This document shows, piece by piece, positions 55,110 to 63,296 of a stretch of DNA of 64,000 nt (position 1 is its first letter; each line of letters starts with the position of its first letter). This DNA is from Alloacidobacterium sp963823845 (GTDB taxonomy: Bacteria > Acidobacteriota > Terriglobia > Terriglobales > Acidobacteriaceae), in NCBI GenBank assembly GCA_963823845.1, contig CAWGND010000014.1, forward strand, positions 434,001 through 498,000. The letters run 5' to 3'. The position numbers and the translations under genes were made by a program. The notes below the pieces were generated by a model. The model saw only the letters and a list, made by a program, of their open reading frames with translations. It was not told where the DNA came from and searched no databases.

Positions 55110-56317
55110 GGAGCCGCATCCTTCTGTTTCTCGCGATTCTCCTGTGCGCTCCGGCGGCCCTCTTTGCCGACCAGCAGGCGGACAACCTCTACAAGCAATC
55201 GCAGGCGACCAACGACCAGCAAGTTGCCGTTGAACTCTTGTGTAAAGCTGCCGAACTCGACCCGACGACCTACAGCAAGAAGTGCAACGACGCGAAGCAG
55301 TATCTCGACAGCCGCCTTCAAAAATTCGACGGTCTCTTCATCTCCGGCAAAACCAAGTTCGACGCCAAACAGTACACCGACGCAGTGACTGACTTGAGCA
55401 AGGTTTACTTCGGCCCGCGACGCGACGAAGCCCAGAAACTGATCGCCCAGGCCAACGACATCATCAACCACCCGCAGCCAGCCGACAACAGCGCGCAGTC
55501 CCTGAAGGCCGCACAGCAGGCGTATGACAACGGCGACTTTCCCACTGCCGAAACCAATGCCAGTCTCGTCAAGGCTCCTGAACTGCAGTCGCAGGCGCAG
55601 GCGATTCTCGCCAACATCAGAAGCTACCGCGACAACATGCAGCAGGCCGAGGCCTTCAAGACCGACAAGAACTACGCTGCGGCGCAGCAGAAATACAACG
55701 CCGCCCTCAGCATCAAAAGCAACGGCCCCGGCAATCCCTCGGCAAAACTCCAAGAGCTCGCCGGCCTGATCAAGCAGCAGAACGGCCCCCCCGTTGCCGG
55801 CAATAAGCCGGGAGCCCTACCTGATAACTCCGCTAGGATCAAAGCCAGCCTTGCCGATGCGCGTGACCTCATGAAAAAGGGAGACCTCCCGGGCGCTCTG
55901 CTCGCCTACAATCAGGTCCTTGTGCTCGACCCGCGCCAGCCCGAAGCTTTAACCGGCAAAGATCAGGTCAACGAAGCCATGAAAGCCGCGCTCGCCAAGG
56001 ATCCCAAGGCGCTCGAAGACACGCTCGTCGGCGGCATTCGCAGCTACTATGAATCCCACTTCACTGAAGCTCGTGATGCCATCTCGCTCTACCTGACAGC
56101 AGGCGGAACGCGCAGCAAAGGCGCGGCATATTTCTACCTGGGAGCGACTATGCTTTCGCAGGCCATCGTCTCCAGTCCAAAAAGCATCCAGGAACGCGAC
56201 CGGTTGCAGCGGAGTGCCGTACAGCAGTTCCAGCAGGCAAAGCAGGAACGCTTCAAGCCTATTGAAAAATACGTCTCGCCAAAGATCCTGGCCGTCTGGA
56301 ATCAACCCGGAATGTAG
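55106..56317 (+). CDS. exported TPR-repeat protein, partner of the kinase
   Basis: A 403-residue protein with a signal peptide (MRSRILLFLAILLCAPAALFA), thus periplasmic or outer-membrane-associated. The mature part is a series of TPR-like helices: NLYKQSQATNDQQVAVELLC, SGKTKFDAKQYTDAVTDLSK, KKGDLPGALLAYNQVLVLDPRQPEAL (core GALLAYNQVLVLDPRQPEA) and a final YFYLGATMLSQAI. Starts with GTG overlapping the kinase stop by three bases, so the two are translationally coupled. The kinase ends with a periplasmic domain, so the two proteins could touch there. No enzymatic motif is present. Confidence 0.85.
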   Translation: MRSRILLFLAILLCAPAALFADQQADNLYKQSQATNDQQVAVELLCKAAELDPTTYSKKCNDAKQYLDSRLQKFDGLFISGKTKFDAKQYTDAVTDLSKVYFGPRRDEAQKLIAQANDIINHPQPADNSAQSLKAAQQAYDNGDFPTAETNASLVKAPELQSQAQAILANIRSYRDNMQQAEAFKTDKNYAAAQQKYNAALSIKSNGPGNPSAKLQELAGLIKQQNGPPVAGNKPGALPDNSARIKASLADARDLMKKGDLPGALLAYNQVLVLDPRQPEALTGKDQVNEAMKAALAKDPKALEDTLVGGIRSYYESHFTEARDAISLYLTAGGTRSKGAAYFYLGATMLSQAIVSSPKSIQERDRLQRSAVQQFQQAKQERFKPIEKYVSPKILAVWNQPGM

Positions 56318-56437
56318 TGCGCGTCACAGTCCCGCCAAGTGACAAAACAGCGAAGCTTTTCAACCACTTGGTTGATTCGATTGTTATGGATTCTTCTCCA
56401 TCGATTGTGATATTGCTTTTTTAATCACTCAAACAAT

Positions 56438-56450
56438 GCCGATAATCGGC
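56438..56450. promoter_or_regulatory. palindrome upstream of the receptor gene
   Basis: GCCGAT A ATCGGC, a perfect 6-1-6 palindrome in an AT-rich 235-base gap, 103 bases before the receptor ATG. Further upstream TCGATTGT is repeated (56375-56382 and 56401-56408 region) around ATGGA/TCCAT arms. It could be a regulator site. Confidence 0.4.
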
Positions 56451-56552
56451 CTGATGGACTGCTGTATTACCGTTTCTGTCGTTGGTTTTCCGTAAGTACA
56501 GGTGTTTCCCGTGATTGTGCGTTTGTTCCAGGCACAGTCAGGGATGAGAGAT

Positions 56553-59500
56553 ATGCGCAATCTGATAAGGGTACTAGTCTGCATATGTATGCTCGGGCTC
56601 GCAAGTTTCTGCGCCTTCGCGCAGACGCGAGTCGATGGACAGGTGCAAAATGGAGACCGCTTCCACCCGGTTGCCGGAACCACAGTTCAGCTCGTCAATT
56701 CTGCCATCAAGCTCGTCCAGACCACGAAAACCGACGATGACGGAAATTTCGAATTTCCCGTCGTTCCCCCGCAGGCTGGATACGTCATCCAGGTCCTCGA
56801 CGCAGACGGAAAGGTTATCGCCGCCTCCGATCCCTTCAATCTGAACGTGGGACAGGCGCACACCACGCTCCCACCGATCGACATTGCGCCGTCGGTGCCT
56901 CCACCGCCACCGCCCACTGCACCTGTGGCAGCACCCACAACTCCCACTGCAAACAATCCCGCAACGTCCCCAGCTGCCCCGGCAAAGTCGCCGCCAGCCT
57001 TTATCCCGGCGCAGGCCAAATCGCCGGCCATTCAGAACGATCTGAACGTTTCGTTGAGCGCCAATATTACGCGCACGCAACTGATCCAGCTTCCTCTCTT
57101 CAACCGCAACTTCCTCGCTCTTGGCCTCTTTCTGCCTGGAGTGCATGACGTCGATCCCGGCTCACCTCTGGCCGGAGCAGCCTTCAGCATCTCTGGTTCG
57201 CGGACCACGTCCACCAACTTTCTACTGGACGGTAGCAACAATCTCGCTTCGAGCACGAATCAGGCCATACCGTTCCAGGTAAACGACTCGGTGCAGGAGT
57301 TCCGCATCATCTACGCCAACGCCGATTCACGCTACGGCCAGGGATCGGGCGTCGTCGTCGACGTGATAACCAACCGCGGCACGTCCAGAGGAGGCGCCTT
57401 CCATGGCACCGCCTTCGGCTACTTCAACAACGACTCGCTGAATGCCGGCACTCCTCTGTCGGTCTATTCCCCCACGACATTTGCCAAAGCCTCCGCCTAT
57501 GCCGGCAGCGCGACGGCAGCGCCTGATGAAGTAGCCAACGAAACCATTGGCAGCGCCGCCGCCGGCTATATCTCCTACGCCCCAACCACATATAACGCGC
57601 TCTACCGCCTGCTGACCAACCTCGTTCCGTCGACCGGACAGACCGCCGGACTCGCCAACTGCAACGCCACGGCGGGCTCAGTCTGCAACGCGGGCATGTT
57701 CGACGGCAATGCCGTGCCCGAATATAACAACTTCACGCAGCCATTCAGCTCACAGCAGTTTGGTGGCAACGTCGGCGGTCCTCTGCTGGGTGGAAAATTG
57801 TTCCTCTTCGGCAGCTATGAGGGAACGCTGATCAATAATCCCAACCCCATCTTTGAACGCATTCCCACAGCCGCTGACCTCTCGACCAGCGGTCTCGGCT
57901 TGAACGCAAACGACTCTGCCATTGCCACCAGCGTTCTGTCGCTCTTTCCGAAACCCAATGTCATAGGCACAAATGTGGGAACATTCGGTTTCTATAAAGG
58001 CACGGCGCCCAACTACACCCATGTCAATAATCTGTTCTTCCGGCCTGATATCGACCTGGGCAACAAGGGGCAGCTGAGCCTCCGCTATGCCGGACAGCTT
58101 CTCAATCAGCTGCACGACGATTCGCTCCCTGCCAATTCGCCCTCCGGCTATCCGGGCAATGGCGCTGACCGCAAGGCGCAGAACCAGAGCGTCGCCCTTG
58201 TCCACACGCTAGCCTTTGGCAACGGCAGGAAAGTGAATGAAGCGCTTCTCGGCTTTACTCAATATCGCGTCGATGAAGTCGCGCAGGATCAGAATTTTTC
58301 TTCACCCGCCGTACCCAGTGCGTCGGTTGAGACCTTCGTACTGAGCGGCATCGACAACCGCCTTACCGGAGCCACACCGTCGACGCCCGGCGCGGTAGGC
58401 GGCTGGTACGATTCCTTCTGGAACCAGGTTCCGGGCAACATCACCTATTCACCTTCACCTGTAACTCCGTCGCTTGATGGAGATTTCCCCTTCGCCCGCA
58501 TCGGCGCGCCTCTTAGCGCTCCGGCCGCCCACCGCGACACTCAGGTGCAGGCTGCCGACACCTATACCTTTCCCATCGGATCGCGCCATCGCCTGACCAT
58601 CGGCGCAGATTACCGCTACATCCAGAACTTCGACTACGAAGGCGGAATGGCGCGCGGTATCATCGTCTCGAACAATATCGGCGAGTTCACCAGCGACAGC
58701 GAAAGCTGCATCTCCTGCGGCGATGGCTTTGCGCATCCCTCGTTCGATTACGAGCTGAAGCAGCCAACCGGATACGTGGGCGACCTGCGCAGCTACATTG
58801 TTACAGCATTCGCGGAAGACAGATTCCAGCCGTCTCTGCGCCTCACCATTATCGCCGGATTGCGCTACAACTTCTTTGGTCAGCCCTGGGACACGGGCAA
58901 CCGTCTCTGGAACTTCTCCCAGGCTGCGAATGGCCTCGTCCATCAGGGGGCAACAGGCACATACGACGCCTTCGCGTACCAGTGCGCCGCCAACGGCGCT
59001 ACTGAGACGCATCTCGATTCGCTGTACGGCGCGCGCCGCATCACCTTCAACAGCGGCTGGGGCTGCAATCCGGGTGCACAGTACACCATGCCGGCGGACA
59101 AGAAAGACTTCGCGCCACGCGTAGGCTTCGCCTACGGGTTCGATCCGCACCAGCGCAACGTGATTCGCGGGGCATTCGGTATGTATTATGACCATCTGCC
59201 CGCAAGCTATACCGAACAGCTGCTGATCGATCGCCCGAGCCCCTACAACGTAAACACTCCGAGCGCGATCTACGGGCAGAACTTTTATTCCGCCGGCTGC
59301 CCCAATGCGGTCAACGGCGGGCAGTGCGGCTTTGGTCTCAGCACGCTCAACCCGGCCACTCTCTCTCCCGCGCAGCAGGCTACCTTCAGCAGCTATCAGG
59401 CCGCCAGCGGAGCAGGCCCCATCTTCGAGCGCGACACGAGCAACCTGCACAATCCCTACACGATGCAGTACGACATCGACTTCCAGCATCAGTTCGCCCG

Positions 59501-60704
59501 CAGCTGGACCTCTGAAATAAGCTACATCGGTACGCAGGGCCGCAGGCTCCCGCTGATCTACGACGGCAACTTCCTGCAGGAGTTCTACTGCACCGCCAGC
59601 AGCACCAGCGGCCAGCCCGGCGGCCTTTGCGACAACAACACCTTCTTCCCGGTTTTCACCGAATCCAATTTCGGTTCCTCGAACTACAATTCGCTGGTGC
59701 TGCAGGTGCGCAGCGAGGCCTGGCATGGCCTGCTCCTCAATGCTGCCTACACCTTCTCGAAGTCGATGGACGATATCGCTGGAAGCTATTTCCCACGCAG
59801 CACAGACGCTCTCTGGAACCAGATCTTCGGACGCCAGCTTTACGGCCTCGGCAACCCGACGGCCTTCGCGCTCGGCGCCAATCCGCTTGGCGTGGGAGGT
59901 GAAGGCGGACGCGGCGGCCAGTTGCAGCCCGGCAATTGCAATCAGAATCCCGACTGCCTCTACCATGCGGTTCTTGCCGAAGCGACTATTCCATCCTTCA
60001 ATGCCATTTCATCGGCTCTCACCACCACGGGCAGCCGACCCGTCATTGTTACCGAATATAACCTCCCGCAGAATCCGCTCGCCTTTTCCAAAGACGATTA
60101 CGGCCGCTCCGACTTCAACGTCGCCCATCGCGTCGTGGCCGATTTTGTCTATGATCTTGCTTCGCTGTCTCAATCGAAGTGGCTGGATGGCTTCTCGCTC
60201 TCCGGCGTCTTCTCCGCGCAAACCGGCCTGCCATACACCATCTTTTCCGGTCCTGCCTACGGCCAGGTCACGCAGCGCGTCAATGTCGCCGGCAATGTCC
60301 ACACAACCGGCAAACCGGCGCAATACTTCGCCGACCTGACCCAGTTCACCACGCCCGCGGTCGCCGACCGCGCCACGAACTCCTGCCCGAACCTCTATGC
60401 GACCCCGACGCTTTACAACGGGAGCGCAGGGCAACCCTGCACAGGAACTAGCCACCGAAATCCATATTCCGGCCCGGCATTCATCAGCCAGGATTTAGCC
60501 GTTCAGAAGCGGATACACCTCTTCGGCGACCACGGCGCGATGACCCTTCGCGCCGAGTTCTTCAACCTCTTAGATCGCGCCAACTACTACAACCCAATCA
60601 CGGAGTACAGCACCGACGGCGTCCACCTCAATCCCGAGTTCGGCATCATCCGCTCGGCTCACGATCCCCGTCAGATACAATTAGCAGCGCGTTTCGACTT
60701 CTGA
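56553..60704 (+). CDS. Oar-like TonB-dependent outer membrane receptor
   Basis: A 1383-residue outer membrane protein. After the signal peptide (LVCICMLGLASFCAFAQ) there is a carboxypeptidase-regulatory-like beta-sandwich (about residues 27-105). A proline-rich linker of about 55 residues (SVPPPPPPTAPVAAP and on) follows, then a plug domain with LFNRNFLALGLFLPGV and TNFLLDGSNN. A large 22-strand-type barrel ends in aromatic LAARFDF, the usual BAM recognition C-terminus. Acidobacterial receptors of this Oar/SusC-like class import large oligomers or anchor surface proteins; the substrate is unknown. No SusD partner is adjacent. The ATG at 56553 is preferred over an in-frame GTG at 56502; an ATG at 56544 is also possible. 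Confidence 0.93.
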   Translation: MRNLIRVLVCICMLGLASFCAFAQTRVDGQVQNGDRFHPVAGTTVQLVNSAIKLVQTTKTDDDGNFEFPVVPPQAGYVIQVLDADGKVIAASDPFNLNVGQAHTTLPPIDIAPSVPPPPPPTAPVAAPTTPTANNPATSPAAPAKSPPAFIPAQAKSPAIQNDLNVSLSANITRTQLIQLPLFNRNFLALGLFLPGVHDVDPGSPLAGAAFSISGSRTTSTNFLLDGSNNLASSTNQAIPFQVNDSVQEFRIIYANADSRYGQGSGVVVDVITNRGTSRGGAFHGTAFGYFNNDSLNAGTPLSVYSPTTFAKASAYAGSATAAPDEVANETIGSAAAGYISYAPTTYNALYRLLTNLVPSTGQTAGLANCNATAGSVCNAGMFDGNAVPEYNNFTQPFSSQQFGGNVGGPLLGGKLFLFGSYEGTLINNPNPIFERIPTAADLSTSGLGLNANDSAIATSVLSLFPKPNVIGTNVGTFGFYKGTAPNYTHVNNLFFRPDIDLGNKGQLSLRYAGQLLNQLHDDSLPANSPSGYPGNGADRKAQNQSVALVHTLAFGNGRKVNEALLGFTQYRVDEVAQDQNFSSPAVPSASVETFVLSGIDNRLTGATPSTPGAVGGWYDSFWNQVPGNITYSPSPVTPSLDGDFPFARIGAPLSAPAAHRDTQVQAADTYTFPIGSRHRLTIGADYRYIQNFDYEGGMARGIIVSNNIGEFTSDSESCISCGDGFAHPSFDYELKQPTGYVGDLRSYIVTAFAEDRFQPSLRLTIIAGLRYNFFGQPWDTGNRLWNFSQAANGLVHQGATGTYDAFAYQCAANGATETHLDSLYGARRITFNSGWGCNPGAQYTMPADKKDFAPRVGFAYGFDPHQRNVIRGAFGMYYDHLPASYTEQLLIDRPSPYNVNTPSAIYGQNFYSAGCPNAVNGGQCGFGLSTLNPATLSPAQQATFSSYQAASGAGPIFERDTSNLHNPYTMQYDIDFQHQFARSWTSEISYIGTQGRRLPLIYDGNFLQEFYCTASSTSGQPGGLCDNNTFFPVFTESNFGSSNYNSLVLQVRSEAWHGLLLNAAYTFSKSMDDIAGSYFPRSTDALWNQIFGRQLYGLGNPTAFALGANPLGVGGEGGRGGQLQPGNCNQNPDCLYHAVLAEATIPSFNAISSALTTTGSRPVIVTEYNLPQNPLAFSKDDYGRSDFNVAHRVVADFVYDLASLSQSKWLDGFSLSGVFSAQTGLPYTIFSGPAYGQVTQRVNVAGNVHTTGKPAQYFADLTQFTTPAVADRATNSCPNLYATPTLYNGSAGQPCTGTSHRNPYSGPAFISQDLAVQKRIHLFGDHGAMTLRAEFFNLLDRANYYNPITEYSTDGVHLNPEFGIIRSAHDPRQIQLAARFDF

Positions 60705-60719
60705 TCGCTGCGTCAGAAT

Positions 60720-61520
60720 ATGCCAGAGTCCCCCGAGCACTCATCCGCGGTAAATGTCTCCTTCTCCCTCCGCATCGGCGAGGGAACACTCAACGCAAGC
60801 CTCTCCGTTCCCGCCGGCAAAACCACGCTGACCGAACTGCTTCCAATCTTGCAGGATTTCGACAGCAGCATGATCAATCGTGTCGTCGACGAGGCCACTG
60901 AGGCTGGCCATCCCGTCTCCTGTCGCAAAGGATGCGGCGCATGCTGCCGCCAGATGGTGCCGCTCAGCATCTTTGAAGCGGAATTCTTAGGTCAATGGAT
61001 CAAGACCCTGCCGGCGGAACGGCAGGCAGCACTCGAAGAGCGTTTTCGCAGCGCTCTTACCCGGCTCAGGGAAGCGGGCATCCTCGACAAGATCATGGAT
61101 CAGACCTGGGGCGCGGACGACAAGTCCTTCGTGCAAATGGCGGTCGACTACTTCCACGCTGGCGTACCATGTCCGTTCCTCGAAGACGAAAGCTGCGGCA
61201 TCCATCCCATCCGCCCCCTCGTATGCCGCGAATACCTCGTCACCTCGCCAGCCGAGCTATGCAAGGACCCATCGGTCAACCAGATCAGCGCGATTCACCT
61301 ACCGCTCATGCCGTCGAAGGCGCTCTACAAAATAGGCCAGGAGTTAACGCGCGACACGCGCGGCTGGATGCCGCTGGTCTTCCTGATGGCCTGGGCAAAG
61401 CGCGGCGTGAAGCCGGGCGACTACTACTCGGGAACAGGCCAGGAGGTGCTGCGCATCTTCATGGAGCACCTCACCACCGAACCACCCGCCGAAGGCGTAG
61501 CTCTAATGCAGCCCGGCTGA
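60720..61520 (+). CDS. YkgJ-family cysteine-cluster protein
   Basis: A 266-residue cytoplasmic protein with the YkgJ/UPF0153 zinc- or iron-binding cysteines: CRKGCGACCRQM near residue 63, then CPFLEDESCGIHPIRPLVCREY and a last Cys in AELCKDP. The N-terminal 55 residues form a beta-strand-rich extension. It starts 15 bases after the receptor gene on the same strand and may be read through from it. Members are poorly characterised, with suggested roles in metal handling or methylation. Confidence 0.85.
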   Translation: MPESPEHSSAVNVSFSLRIGEGTLNASLSVPAGKTTLTELLPILQDFDSSMINRVVDEATEAGHPVSCRKGCGACCRQMVPLSIFEAEFLGQWIKTLPAERQAALEERFRSALTRLREAGILDKIMDQTWGADDKSFVQMAVDYFHAGVPCPFLEDESCGIHPIRPLVCREYLVTSPAELCKDPSVNQISAIHLPLMPSKALYKIGQELTRDTRGWMPLVFLMAWAKRGVKPGDYYSGTGQEVLRIFMEHLTTEPPAEGVALMQPG

Positions 61521-61534
61521 CTTTCCTAAACGTT

Positions 61535-61600
61535 GTCACCCTGAGCGGAGCTAAGGGTCTGCTTTTTCGGCAGCGGCCGTTTATCGTCTGTTGGATGGTG
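61535..61600. repeat. dispersed CCTGAGCG-type intergenic repeat, copy 5
   Basis: TTGTCACCCTGAGCGGAGCT followed by AAGGGTCTGC lies between the YkgJ gene and the convergent gene at 61643. It matches the other four copies in its CTGAGCGnAGC core. Confidence 0.5.
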
Positions 61601-61642
61601 ATGCTTGGGCGAACCCTCTAGCGAACTTTCGCATGTACTAAT

Positions 61643-62245
61643 CTAGCCTGACCTACTACTCAAAAGCAGACACGCCGCAAGCGTTGCACTCTTCTCATCC
61701 ATCGTCCACGGCGGCCCGACCGTTCTCCCAAGGCTCGAAATTCTCTGCACGATACCGGGGGTCCTATCTCCAAAAACTGCGGCAGTCTCTTCATCCAGAC
61801 CGCGCTCGCGAAAACCGATCACTCCAACGCGAAGTTGCTCAAAAGCGCCGCGAACAACTCCGCGAAAAAACTCCCCCTCAGCCGTATGGATCAAAGCATG
61901 TGAGGCTAGAATGCCAGGAAGCGCGGGCAATGCGCGCCCGGAAGCAAGCAGCAGGGCGCATCCACCGACGTGATAGTCGCGCCCGCGCAGATCAAGCAGT
62001 ATTTCTTCGAAGGCCGCAAGAGCCAGCCGTTCCGAAACCGCAGCGCAGTCCGAAATGTGCTTCTCCGCTTTTTCAATCGAAAGCTTTTCGGCAAAGTGAT
62101 AAGGCTGCTTCGTCCCAGCCTTGGAAGGGTCAATCAGAACGACGCGCTTTCGCTCAACAATCTCCGGCATACCGGCAGCAATAGAAACGGCCACCAGCAC
62201 GCTCCAGCCCGAATGCACTCGAACGCCGATGGCCGCTTGCTTCAT
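61643..62245 (-). CDS. conserved hypothetical protein, possibly RNase H-like fold
   Basis: A 200-residue soluble protein with no export signal and no motif I can name. It opens with a short strand pair (AIGVRVHSGWSVLVAVSI). The centre carries SHALIHTAEGEFFRGVVRGA, a conserved-looking His/Glu-rich stretch, and the end is LGRTVGPPWTMDEKSATLAAC. The order of strand-turn-strand, a mid-protein helix and a late WTxDEK acidic helix resembles RuvC/RNase H-like nucleases, but the catalytic Asp of the first strand is not obvious. It lies 14 bases after the CsgG gene and ends a likely three-gene operon. Confidence 0.55.
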   Translation of the reverse strand: MKQAAIGVRVHSGWSVLVAVSIAAGMPEIVERKRVVLIDPSKAGTKQPYHFAEKLSIEKAEKHISDCAAVSERLALAAFEEILLDLRGRDYHVGGCALLLASGRALPALPGILASHALIHTAEGEFFRGVVRGAFEQLRVGVIGFRERGLDEETAAVFGDRTPGIVQRISSLGRTVGPPWTMDEKSATLAACLLLSSRSG

Positions 62246-62259
62246 CGATCTATAGATAT

Positions 62260-63285
62260 CTACGGCGTCTTTACCGTGTCGCCCGTCTTGGGCTTACCCG
62301 CTCCACTGAAGGTCCCAACCGCGGAGCTCGCGTCGACACTGGTAATCGTCAGCTGCCCAACCGGATCTTCAATCGACCGCAGCGGCTTGCCGGTAGACGG
62401 GTCTTTCACCACGCGAACCACGCGTGTCACCGCCAGCTTGTCGCCAACCTTCACCCCTCCTGCGCTGCCAACGTTGATGATGATGTCATTCGACGAAGCA
62501 TCCGCGATCAGCCCATTCACTGTGACCACTGGCGCAACCGGTGCGGCAATCGTAGGCAGTTTGGCGCTGTCCGCATTCAGATTCGTCGCCAGATCCTTCA
62601 CCGCGCTCGTTGTGGCCTCGCCAATAATGGTCGCAGCAAAGTTGCTGCTGCCCATCGAGGCGCCGCCGCCACCGAAGCCGCCCGTGCCCGCGCCGCCGCC
62701 GCCCAGCATCGCGCCCGAGCGCGCCGACTCGCCCTTGCCGCTGGCCGAAGCGAGAATCTCGCCGCTGCTCGTGTCAATCATACGTGCCGTGATCGCCACT
62801 ACGGCCTTCGCTTTCTGCGTGCCGACGCCTCCGAGCCCGTAGCCGGCGCCCCACTTGCCCAGCATGCCGCCGACGTTCTTGTTCTGGTCGTCACGGCCAA
62901 ACTGCGTGATGTCGCCGGTAATCACCGCATCCACGCCCAGAATGTGCCCGATCTTTGCTGCTGTCGTGGCATCGGCGCGATTGCTGTTCGAAAAGTTCTG
63001 CTCATTCAGAATCTTGTCGATCTGGTTGCGCTCGATCACGCGATACGTGCCGTCGTTGACCAGTTCGTTGATCAACATGTCGGAAATGCCCTTGCCGATA
63101 TCGACATTCGTGCCGAAAACCGCCTGGGACGCCGACATCACCGTCGCGTAGTTGAAATCGAGCACTGCCACCTTGTGCTTGATCCCCGTCGACGCAGGCG
63201 CCGGCGCCGGTGCTGGTGTCTGCGCCACCACTACCGTCGAGCCCATTAAAAGGAACGAAAAAATAACCGAAACTACCCTACGCAT
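62260..63285 (-). CDS. CsgG-family outer membrane protein
   Basis: A 341-residue exported protein with a plain signal peptide (VVSVIFSFLLMGSTVVVAQ) and no lipobox, unlike the curli secretion lipoprotein CsgG. The CsgG domain is clear: HKVAVLDFNYATVM, GKGISDMLINELVNDGTYRVIERNQID (core ISDMLINELVNDGTYRVIER), LGVDAVITGDITQFG and ITARMIDTSSGEILASASGKGE. A glycine-rich loop (GGGGAGTGGFGGGGASM) and a C-terminal 110-residue domain follow. Family members form secretion pores or envelope stress components. It starts 11 bases after the upstream membrane-anchored gene. Confidence 0.88.
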   Translation of the reverse strand: MRRVVSVIFSFLLMGSTVVVAQTPAPAPAPASTGIKHKVAVLDFNYATVMSASQAVFGTNVDIGKGISDMLINELVNDGTYRVIERNQIDKILNEQNFSNSNRADATTAAKIGHILGVDAVITGDITQFGRDDQNKNVGGMLGKWGAGYGLGGVGTQKAKAVVAITARMIDTSSGEILASASGKGESARSGAMLGGGGAGTGGFGGGGASMGSSNFAATIIGEATTSAVKDLATNLNADSAKLPTIAAPVAPVVTVNGLIADASSNDIIINVGSAGGVKVGDKLAVTRVVRVVKDPSTGKPLRSIEDPVGQLTITSVDASSAVGTFSGAGKPKTGDTVKTP

Positions 63286-63296
63286 GCTACTGTCTC

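Noticed and set aside
58455..59966. A 503-residue minus-strand frame inside the receptor gene
   Set aside because: Opposite the barrel-coding sequence, with no recognisable domain, so a shadow frame.
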